Both the position numbers and the translations under genes were made by a program. The notes beneath the pieces were generated by a model, which worked only from the letters and a program-made list of their open reading frames with translations, had not been told where the DNA came from and ran no database searches. From a bacterium (GTDB taxonomy: Bacteria; Myxococcota_A; Bradymonadia; Bradymonadales; Bradymonadaceae), in contig JAUIBR010000027.1 of NCBI GenBank assembly GCA_030427705.1, positions 1 through 64,000 of the forward strand: 64,000 bases of DNA, given 5' to 3'. Each line of letters opens with the position of its first letter. Position 1 is the stretch's first letter. This document shows positions 54,149 through 60,254 of the stretch, in pieces.

Positions 54149-54676
54149 ATGGCAGGCAAACTTGGAGGAGATGGCCAGATGATGTCCGAGCTCAACGTCA
54201 CGCCCCTCGTGGACGTGATGTTGGTTCTTCTGATCATCTTTATGGTGACCGCACCAATGATCGAGGAAGAGGACAAAGAAAAGCGCAAGGTCGACATGGA
54301 CCTTCCTGTGACGCAGAAGAACGTCAACAAGATTGATCCCGAACAGACCGACAAAATGATCCTCGAGATCGATGAGCAGCTCATCGTCGCCATCGGCGAA
54401 GAGACCATCGTCGATTGCTCGGAAGCGCTTACGCAGAAGAATAAAGACCGCTTTGAGAAGTGTTTCGACGTTGTAGAGAAGAAGCTCGGAGCCAACGCGA
54501 AACTTCAGGAACAGGGCGAGATCTATTTGTTAGCCGATACCGATATTCCCTATGGTTTTGTCGTCGGGACGATGGCGCGGATTAAGCGCGCCGGCGTGAA
54601 CAAGGTTGGTATGATTACCAACCCTGAGTACCTCGATGAAGAAGGCAAACCGCTAAAGAAAAAGGGTAAGAAGTGA
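54149..54676 (+). CDS. tolR: TolR (ExbD/TolR family)
   Basis: A 175-residue single-pass protein. The key membrane segment is MMSELNVTPLVDVMLVLLII, with the essential Asp in PLVDVM. The periplasmic domain is longer than the usual 140 residues and contains two Cys (VDCSEALTQKNKDRFEKC) and a basic tail (KPLKKKGKK). It starts nine bases after tolQ and overlaps tolA by a GTGA. It partners TolQ in the proton-driven motor. Confidence 0.92.
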   Translation: MAGKLGGDGQMMSELNVTPLVDVMLVLLIIFMVTAPMIEEEDKEKRKVDMDLPVTQKNVNKIDPEQTDKMILEIDEQLIVAIGEETIVDCSEALTQKNKDRFEKCFDVVEKKLGANAKLQEQGEIYLLADTDIPYGFVVGTMARIKRAGVNKVGMITNPEYLDEEGKPLKKKGKK

Positions 54677-55503
54677 GCGCAGGCCCAACACTTCCAAGCT
54701 TGGAAATGGGGTACTACCAACGTCGCAAAGCGACTCCTGCGCAGATTTTTGGCGGTCTTGCGGCAACGTTCTCACTTCACATTCTCATCGTGCTGGCCGT
54801 TGTCATCGGAACATGGCACGGCGAACAAGCGATTGAGGAAGACATCGAGCCCCACTTGTTGGAGTTCGAAAAGGTTGAACTGCTCGCGCTTGGCGAAGAG
54901 AAACCGCCCGAAGCATTGCCTCGGATCGCCAACCCTGAGCCCGTCACCAAAGAACCTGATAAAGTCATTCTTGAACAACCGAAAGAACCGGTCGTCCAAC
55001 TCGAGAAGGAAAAGCCCAAAGAGGCTGAAGAGAAGGAAGAAAAAGACCGGAAGAAGCGGATGTTAGACGCACTTAGTGCACTTCATAACCCGAATCGCCC
55101 AACAAATGAGGACACGCCTGAAGGCTCGGAGAAGGGGGTTGTTGGTGGAACGATTTCGGACGCGGCGATGGAAAATCTCATGGGCACCTATGCCGCAAAA
55201 CTGATGGCAGAGTTGACCCGGACCTGGGAGGTGCCGTCGACGATCGATGAGAGCGAGGTTGCCGCGTTATCAAATCAGGTTCAGGTGTATGTTCGATTGT
55301 CGGAATCGGGAGACATTGTGTCGTACAAGTTCACGAAAAAGAGCGACAACGACCAGTTCAATGCCTCGATCGACCGCGTCTTGAAGCGATTTCAATTGGC
55401 GTACGGCGGTCGAAAGCTGCCCATGCCCGACGACCCCGCAGTCAAAGACGCGGTCTTGAAGCAGGGCTTGAATCTGAAAACTTGGGAGTTCACAGGAAGA
55501 TGA
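54673..55503 (+). CDS. tolA: TolA-like energy transducer with TonB-type C-terminus
   Basis: A 276-residue protein. GTG at 54673 overlaps the tolR stop. One hydrophobic segment (LAATFSLHILIVLAVVIGTW) anchors it in the inner membrane. A Lys/Glu/Pro-rich helical spacer follows (EKEKPKEAEEKEEKDRKKRM), then a C-terminal TonB/TolA-type domain (LMAELTRTWEVPSTIDES, QVQVYVRLSESGDIVSYKFT). Position between tolR and tolB favours TolA. It is shorter than E. coli TolA (421 residues), mostly because the central spacer is short. Confidence 0.88.
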   Translation: MSAGPTLPSLEMGYYQRRKATPAQIFGGLAATFSLHILIVLAVVIGTWHGEQAIEEDIEPHLLEFEKVELLALGEEKPPEALPRIANPEPVTKEPDKVILEQPKEPVVQLEKEKPKEAEEKEEKDRKKRMLDALSALHNPNRPTNEDTPEGSEKGVVGGTISDAAMENLMGTYAAKLMAELTRTWEVPSTIDESEVAALSNQVQVYVRLSESGDIVSYKFTKKSDNDQFNASIDRVLKRFQLAYGGRKLPMPDDPAVKDAVLKQGLNLKTWEFTGR

Positions 55504-56828
55504 AACCTCACACAAATATCGCGATGCGACTTTTGGTCAGCATCATCGCATTGCTTCTATGCATGCCGGCGTTTGCCCAGGATGGGCCACCGCCATCGAA
55601 CAAAGGCATCGATATCGAAATTCGTGGCGGGGCGCGACGTGTGCTCATCCCCATCGCCGTCCCCGACACCAAAGAAGAGGGGAAGACCAAAGGCGTCGAC
55701 AAGATTGTCGAAGACACGCTGCGCACGGACTTTGAACTCTCTGGGTTCTTCAAAGTGCTGCCCGCCGACGGATTCTTCTTTGATCCGTCAAAGGAAGGTA
55801 TGTCGGCCAGCCAAATCAACTTTCAGAACTGGTTCAACGTGGGCGCACAGGCGCTCGTGAAGAGCGAAGCGAAGTTGTCCGGCGACAAGGTCGTCTTGGA
55901 CCTTCGCCTGTACCTTGTCGACAAGGGGCAGCCCGTCAAACTGAAGTACAAAGGCAAGCCGACGGACCGTGCTGGAGTTAAAGGTCAGGTTCACGAGTTC
56001 GTGAACGCGGTCATCGACTATTACACGGGTGAGCCCGGCATCTTTGGCTCACGTATCGCCTACGTCGCTCGCAAGAAGCGTGGCTTCAAGCAAGTTTACA
56101 TCATGGATATGGATGGTTCGGGGGCGACGCGTGTCTCGAAACACGATGCTATCAATATCCTGCCCAGCTGGGTGAATGGGTCGGTGTTCTACACCAGCTA
56201 CGCAGCCGGAAATCCTGACCTTTGGAAGGCTTCGGGTGGCAAAGCGACGAAGATTTCATCACGTCGTGGGCAGAACACTGGTGCGGCTTATTGCAAAGGC
56301 AAACTGGCCGTCACGCTGTCGATGGGCGGTGAAAACACCGACATCTACTTGATTGATCCAAACACCGGGAAGCAGGTGAAACGATTGACCGACCATTGGT
56401 CCATCGATACCAGCCCAACGTGGTCGCCGGACTGCAGCAAGATTGCTTTTGTATCAGGTCGCTCCGGCGGGCCGCAGATCTACTTGATGAACGCAGACGG
56501 CTCGAATCAGCGCCGTTTGACCTTCCAAGGTAGTTACAACACGTCGCCTGACTGGTCGCCGAAAGGGGACTGGATTGTGTTCACCGCCCGCGACGAGCGA
56601 AACCGCTTCGATATCTTCATCGTCAACGAGCAAGGCACGATTGAACGTCTGACCCAGGACCAGGGCAATAATCAGAGCCCATCGTTTAGCCCAGACGGCC
56701 GCTACATTGCGTTCCAGAGTGACCGTGGGAAGAAGGGAGACCGCGTTTGGATCATGACGTCTGACGGTGAGATTCAGAAGCCCATCACAAAAGGCACGGG
56801 GTATACTTCGCCGGCTTGGGAGAAGTAA
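55500..56828 (+). CDS. tolB: TolB translocation protein
   Basis: A 442-residue periplasmic protein. ATG at 55500 forms ATGA with the tolA stop. Signal peptide MKPHTNIAMRLLVSIIALLL ends at PAFAQ. The N-terminal domain contains DFELSGFFKVLPADGFFFD and MSASQINFQNWFNVGAQALV. The C-terminal six-bladed propeller contains DTSPTWSPDCSKIAFVSGRS and QIYLMNADGSNQRRLTFQG. It normally bridges to Pal; no pal gene follows within the window. Confidence 0.95.
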   Translation: MKPHTNIAMRLLVSIIALLLCMPAFAQDGPPPSNKGIDIEIRGGARRVLIPIAVPDTKEEGKTKGVDKIVEDTLRTDFELSGFFKVLPADGFFFDPSKEGMSASQINFQNWFNVGAQALVKSEAKLSGDKVVLDLRLYLVDKGQPVKLKYKGKPTDRAGVKGQVHEFVNAVIDYYTGEPGIFGSRIAYVARKKRGFKQVYIMDMDGSGATRVSKHDAINILPSWVNGSVFYTSYAAGNPDLWKASGGKATKISSRRGQNTGAAYCKGKLAVTLSMGGENTDIYLIDPNTGKQVKRLTDHWSIDTSPTWSPDCSKIAFVSGRSGGPQIYLMNADGSNQRRLTFQGSYNTSPDWSPKGDWIVFTARDERNRFDIFIVNEQGTIERLTQDQGNNQSPSFSPDGRYIAFQSDRGKKGDRVWIMTSDGEIQKPITKGTGYTSPAWEK

Positions 56829-57686
56829 TTGAGCTTGGAAACTCAAATCGAGGCGCTCGAAAAAGCGCTCGATGCTGATGTTATCGTCATTGGCAATAGT
56901 TGGTCTTCGGGACGCGCCTATGACCTCGATTGGGAGGCTGGGCGCGTTTTTGTTGAGGGTGTGTCGCTTCGGGCAGCGAAGTCGCGGCCAAGAGCAGCCA
57001 TCGTCTTGGCGTGCACTGGTGGACATCCATCGTTTGCGCAGACCGCGGTTCGAGCCATCCGGGCTCACTACGCAACCTTTGATGTCGTTGTCCCGTACAT
57101 GACAAATGGGGCAGGGGCGTTGATTGCATTGGCCGCCGATAACATCCTGCTTCATCCATACGCAGGCGTTGGCGCGTTGGATGTGGGCCCGATTAATCCG
57201 CAGGTCCCTGAGATGGACTCGACGGTCTATGAAGACGTGCCGGCGTTGGGTGGTCTGGGTGAGGTCGGGCCAGAGTTGGTGGCGACACTTGCCGCCGAGC
57301 GCCACTGGAAGCGGATGGCTCGCAATCTTGCGCGTCGATTGACCACCAACACGATCGATGCATTGCTGCTCGATGAACTCGGTGAAGAGCTTCATCTGGG
57401 CTCGGCTGAATTGGCTGAACACGGCTTTTCAGCTGCACTATGCAACGCCGATTCGGTCGAGGCGGTTTGGTCGCTGTACAGGGACCTTGAAGAGGTCCTG
57501 GGACTTTTGACCGAGCCACCGCCGCGCTACTCCGAGTCCGATCTGGCCAATGAAGTGGAGTTTGAGCCAGCATTCGGGCTGGTCGGGGGATTATTCGCAT
57601 CCACCGCGCATCGGTCGGAATACATCATGGACACGGGCCGGCCGCACCCAGACACCAACGTCTTTGCTGGGGAATGGGCCCGCTAG
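56829..57686 (+). CDS. SDH-protease-like (ClpP/crotonase fold) protein, probable pseudo-enzyme
   Basis: A 285-residue protein starting with TTG at 56829, directly after the tolB stop, with GGGAG upstream. It matches the SDH/SppA-like protease layout: VLACTGGHPSFAQTAVRAIR (in place of the usual PGG), then VVVPYMTNGAGALIALAADN, then LHPYAGVGALDVGPINPQVP. The active serine of this family lies in a VPYxAMSxGT context; here the aligned residue is Gly94. The rest, including ALIALAAD and GPINPQ, is intact. It therefore probably no longer cuts peptides, or uses another residue. No signal peptide is present. It is last in the tol transcript and its stop is six bases before the 22-bp inverted repeat. 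Confidence 0.82.
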   Translation: MSLETQIEALEKALDADVIVIGNSWSSGRAYDLDWEAGRVFVEGVSLRAAKSRPRAAIVLACTGGHPSFAQTAVRAIRAHYATFDVVVPYMTNGAGALIALAADNILLHPYAGVGALDVGPINPQVPEMDSTVYEDVPALGGLGEVGPELVATLAAERHWKRMARNLARRLTTNTIDALLLDELGEELHLGSAELAEHGFSAALCNADSVEAVWSLYRDLEEVLGLLTEPPPRYSESDLANEVEFEPAFGLVGGLFASTAHRSEYIMDTGRPHPDTNVFAGEWAR

Positions 57687-57691
57687 ATCGA

Positions 57692-57713
57692 AGCTCGGCT
57701 TTGCCTCGCGGCT
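57692..57713. repeat. 22-bp inverted repeat, left copy
   Basis: The 22 bases AGCTCGGCTTTGCC plus CTCGCGGCT (sharing one C) are the reverse complement of 58205-58226 with a single mismatch. It begins six bases after the stop of the SDH-like gene. Confidence 0.75.
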
Positions 57714-57755
57714 CAATGTAACTCCCGGCTCTTCGGCCTATTCGAAGTTATCCAC

Positions 57756-57982
57756 CGAGTTTTCGAGTCATCGAGTATTCGAGTTGTCGAGTTGTCGAGT
57801 TGTCGAGTCATCGAGTTGTCGAGTCATCGAGTATTCGAGTTTTCGAGTTTTCGAGTCATCGAGTATTCGAGTTCTCGAGTTCTCGAGTTCTCGAGTTCTC
57901 GAGTTCTCGCTTTCTCGAGTTCTCGCTTTCTCGAGTTCTCGCTTTCTCGAGTTCTCGCTTTCTCGAGTTCTCGCTTTCTCGC
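57756..57982. repeat. 9-bp minisatellite, about 25 copies
   Basis: About 25 tandem 9-bp units of the form TCGAGTNNT. The 5' part mixes TCGAGTCAT, TCGAGTATT and TCGAGTTGT-like variants. The middle is uniform TCGAGTTCT. The 3' part alternates TCGAGTTCT with TCGCTTTCT, making an 18-bp higher-order unit. It lies in non-coding DNA. Because 9 is a multiple of three, all three plus-strand frames stay open across it, which gives misleading Ser/Phe/Glu-rich open frames that are not genes. Confidence 0.92.
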
Positions 57983-58007
57983 ATTCGGCATTAGTGTTTT
58001 TTTGGGA

Positions 58008-58036
58008 TTGAATTCACGGGTTCCTTGGGTTAAAAA
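58008..58036 (+). promoter_or_regulatory. Promoter of tRNA-Leu
   Basis: TTGAAT (58008-58013), 17-base spacer, TAAAAA (58031-58036). The -10 ends 11 bases before the mature tRNA 5' end at 58048. The region between, CCTCGCCCTTC, is GC-rich, as is usual for stable-RNA promoters. It starts 26 bases after the minisatellite. Confidence 0.5.
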
Positions 58037-58047
58037 CCTCGCCCTTC

Positions 58048-58131
58048 GCCAGAGTGGCGGAATTGGTAGACGCGTCGGATTCAAAATCCGATGGCTTTAC
58101 GGTCGTGAGGGTTCGAGTCCCTCCTCTGGTA
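58048..58131 (+). tRNA. tRNA-Leu (anticodon CAA)
   Basis: The acceptor arm GCCAGAG (58048-58054) pairs with CTCTGGT (58124-58130), followed by discriminator A. The D-arm contains AATTGGTAGACGC. The anticodon stem TCGGA/TCCGA encloses loop TTCAAAA, giving anticodon CAA, which reads UUG. A long variable arm (GGCTTTACGGTCGTGAG) marks a class II tRNA, and the T-arm GGGTTCGAGTCCC is standard. CCA is not encoded. Confidence 0.97.
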
Positions 58132-58134
58132 TCT

Positions 58135-58178
58135 GCAAACCCCGAACGCCGTCAGGTAGTCGGGGTTTGCTGTTTCTT
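58135..58178 (+). terminator. Intrinsic terminator after tRNA-Leu
   Basis: Perfect 11-bp stem GCAAACCCCGA (58135-58145) and TCGGGGTTTGC (58160-58170), 14-base loop, then TGTTTCTT. It begins four bases after the tRNA discriminator base. Confidence 0.85.
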
Positions 58179-58204
58179 GACTCAGTGAGCGCAGCGAACT
58201 CGGC

Positions 58205-58226
58205 AGCCGCGAGGCGAAGCCGAGCT
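58205..58226. repeat. 22-bp inverted repeat, right copy
   Basis: Reverse complement of 57692-57713 with 21 of 22 matches. It is preceded by a related GC-rich stretch (GAGCGCAGCGAACTCGGC at 58187-58204). Together the two copies bracket the minisatellite, tRNA-Leu and its terminator. Confidence 0.75.
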
Positions 58227-58295
58227 CAATTGGCCGAAAAGCGCTCTTTAAAGTGCACGCTTCACAGTCTACACTGCGGGCGTAAAGGAGATTTT

Positions 58296-58520
58296 ATGTT
58301 CAAGGTACTCTGCATCGCGCTATGTGTTTTCGCGCTGGGTTGTGAGTCCAAGTCTACGACGACGGTTGAGGCGCCGGATGCTGGGCCTGAGACGCCGTTG
58401 GACCCTGCCTCGCAGGTGACCAAGGCCAATAAAGATCTGAAGGTCTTGAAGAAGGACCTTAAGAATACAATGGACACCCGAGAGGGTGACGTGCAAAAGA
58501 AAGTGGATAATCCACGCTGA
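58296..58520 (+). CDS. Small lipoprotein (74 aa)
   Basis: ATG at 58296 with AAGGAG nine bases upstream. MFKVLCIALCVFALGC is a lipoprotein signal (lipobox ALGC). The mature part is a short charged helix rich in Lys (LKVLKKDLKNTMDT). It is too short for a family call. The open frame upstream across the repeat and tRNA is not part of it. The next gene starts seven bases after its stop, so the two are probably one operon. Confidence 0.75.
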   Translation: MFKVLCIALCVFALGCESKSTTTVEAPDAGPETPLDPASQVTKANKDLKVLKKDLKNTMDTREGDVQKKVDNPR

Positions 58521-58527
58521 GGTTGAG

Positions 58528-59013
58528 ATGAAGCGACTTCTAACGATTTTGATTCTTGCGACGACTGCTGTGATGGCGCTGCCTGCGATGGCCTATGATG
58601 CGTTCACGCCAGTCACGAACGTTTGCCCAACGTGCACGCAGCCTCCGGCTGATGTCGTTACGATGAGTGATGGAGCTAAGCTTCGATGCAAGATTATCTC
58701 GGAGAACACCAACTTCTATGTTGGCTACGCGAACGGCGAAGTTCGAATGCTTCCGAAGACCGAAGTTCAAAAGATAGAGTGGCAGAGTGGACAGCCTCCG
58801 ATGAATCTCAAGACCTTTGACCAGATTGTGCTCAACAACGGTCATGTTCTGAGTGGCACGATCGTCGAGGACAAGAACTCGCCGCCACTGTTTCAGATCA
58901 AGCTGAGCGAAGTCGACGTCACGATCATGGTGAACAAGGACCAGATCAAACAACTCTTCCGCGCTGGCGAGGAAAAGGCTGTCGAAATTCCTCAGCCAAA
59001 GGCGAGCCAATGA
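58528..59013 (+). CDS. Exported protein, unknown function (161 aa)
   Basis: ATG at 58528 with GAGG upstream. MKRLLTILILATTAVMALPA followed by MA is a signal peptide with AxA cleavage. The mature part begins with a CPTCTQPP segment, followed by two similar beta units (ADVVTMSDGAKLRCKIISEN and DQIVLNNGHVLSGTIVEDKN), a repeat of the 'xLxDGxxLxGxIxxxx' type. It overlaps the PilZ-like gene by ATGA. Confidence 0.75.
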   Translation: MKRLLTILILATTAVMALPAMAYDAFTPVTNVCPTCTQPPADVVTMSDGAKLRCKIISENTNFYVGYANGEVRMLPKTEVQKIEWQSGQPPMNLKTFDQIVLNNGHVLSGTIVEDKNSPPLFQIKLSEVDVTIMVNKDQIKQLFRAGEEKAVEIPQPKASQ

Positions 59014-59588
59014 CCGACTTCAATCCTGGTCCGGGAACGGACCGCCGCAGTTCAGTGCGCGTACGCAGCTTGCTGCCGTGTATGGTTCGCGCCATTACCG
59101 ATGAAGAGATTCCGGCGATTGAAGCCCGAATCTTGGACGTCGCTGTCATTGAATCAGATTCAGTGCTCCACGACCGTGCGGATTGGGTTGAACGAACGGA
59201 TGAGCTTCCACGCGAGACCGTCTTTGTACTGCGCGAGATTCGCGCTCTACGCCAGCAGATTGCTGAGATTCAGCGTTTCGTCCAAGCGGACGACGATATG
59301 CAACCACGTTGGGTGGTGATCAACGACAACGGGCTATTTGTGCCGATGGACGAGGGCAGCGAAGCTGACCTGCAGCCGGAAACCCATGTCGAGGTTCGCC
59401 TTCAGCTCCCAAGCCTGCAAACACCAGAGGTAATCGCCCTTGGTGAAGTGGTGCGTCGTGGTGAATCCGAAGATGGCATTGGCGTAGCGATTCGCTTCCG
59501 ATACATCTCGCAGTCGCATTCCAAGGCGATTATTCGATACGCTTTGCGCCGCGAGCGACAGTTGGCTCGGAGCCTTCGTTTCAACTGA
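59010..59588 (+). CDS. PilZ-like domain protein
   Basis: A 192-residue cytoplasmic protein. RRSSVRVRSLLPCMVRA near the start resembles the RxxxR motif of PilZ domains. A helical linker follows (FVLREIRALRQQIAEIQRFV), then a beta-barrel part (HVEVRLQLPSLQTPEVIALG, GIGVAIRFRYISQSHSKAII) with the I.V.F.....-type ending. Cyclic-di-GMP binding is possible but the second PilZ motif (DxSxxG) reads NDNGLFVP and is only partly matched. ATGA-coupled to the exported protein gene; miaE starts three bases after its stop. Confidence 0.65.
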   Translation: MTDFNPGPGTDRRSSVRVRSLLPCMVRAITDEEIPAIEARILDVAVIESDSVLHDRADWVERTDELPRETVFVLREIRALRQQIAEIQRFVQADDDMQPRWVVINDNGLFVPMDEGSEADLQPETHVEVRLQLPSLQTPEVIALGEVVRRGESEDGIGVAIRFRYISQSHSKAIIRYALRRERQLARSLRFN

Positions 59589-59591
59589 GCC

Positions 59592-60176
59592 ATGCTCAAT
59601 CTAGCTGTACCAACAGATGATGGGTGGTTTGACCGTGTTCGCGACCATTTGGACGTGATTTTGGTGGACCATTGCCACCTCGAGAAGCGCGCCGCCTCAA
59701 ACGCGTTGAACATGATTTTCCGCTACACAGGGAAGGACAGCATCCTGAGGGAGCTCTCGGACGTGGTGCAGGAAGAGATGGAGCATTTCGTGATGTGTCT
59801 CGACCTGCTTGAGGCGCGCGATATCAAATTCATTCGCCTAAAACCCTCTCCGTACGCCGCGAAACTCAAAGAATCGATCGAGCGTCAGGAACCCAAAGCG
59901 TTCTTAGACCAGCTGCTAATGGCGGCGTTGATTGAAGCTCGGAGTTGCGAGCGTTTCAAGATTCTTGGCGACGAGCTCGAAGACATCGACCCTGAGTTGT
60001 CTGCTTTCTACAAAGACCTGGTCGTATCCGAAGCCCGCCATCATATGTTGTACACTAATATCGCGCGGCAGTTTTATCCCGCCGATGAGGTGAAAGAGCG
60101 GCTTTCTGAGCTCGCCGCAATCGAGGCTGACGCTGTTGCCTCCTGCACAGATGCCCCGCGCCTGCACAGTTTCTAA
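59592..60176 (+). CDS. miaE: tRNA-(ms2io6A)-hydroxylase
   Basis: A 194-residue di-iron hydroxylase of ferritin-like fold, matching MiaE length. Ligands: DHCHLEKRAASNALNMIFRY, DVVQEEMEHFVMCLDLLE, LMAALIEARSCERF and YKDLVVSEARHHMLY. It hydroxylates 2-methylthio-N6-isopentenyladenosine at tRNA position 37. The miaA and miaB partners are not in the window. It starts three bases after the PilZ-like gene. Confidence 0.9.
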   Translation: MLNLAVPTDDGWFDRVRDHLDVILVDHCHLEKRAASNALNMIFRYTGKDSILRELSDVVQEEMEHFVMCLDLLEARDIKFIRLKPSPYAAKLKESIERQEPKAFLDQLLMAALIEARSCERFKILGDELEDIDPELSAFYKDLVVSEARHHMLYTNIARQFYPADEVKERLSELAAIEADAVASCTDAPRLHSF

Positions 60177-60254
60177 TCTCGTGCCTACAATGCTTCTTTT
60201 GGGGCGCGTATTTTGGTAAGTTCCGCGCGTTGAGCAATCACTCTGGATGGTTCC

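Noticed and set aside
57756-57982. CRISPR array
   Set aside because: Units are 9 bp with no spacers and there are no cas genes, so this is a minisatellite.
57692-58226. Complete insertion sequence
   Set aside because: The inverted repeats enclose no transposase and no target-site duplication is seen; kept only as a repeat observation.
57550-58520. Three overlapping open frames rich in Ser, Phe and Glu across the 9-bp repeat
   Set aside because: They exist only because a 9-bp unit keeps all frames open, they have no ribosome site, and one would run through the tRNA gene. The real gene in one of these frames starts at 58296.
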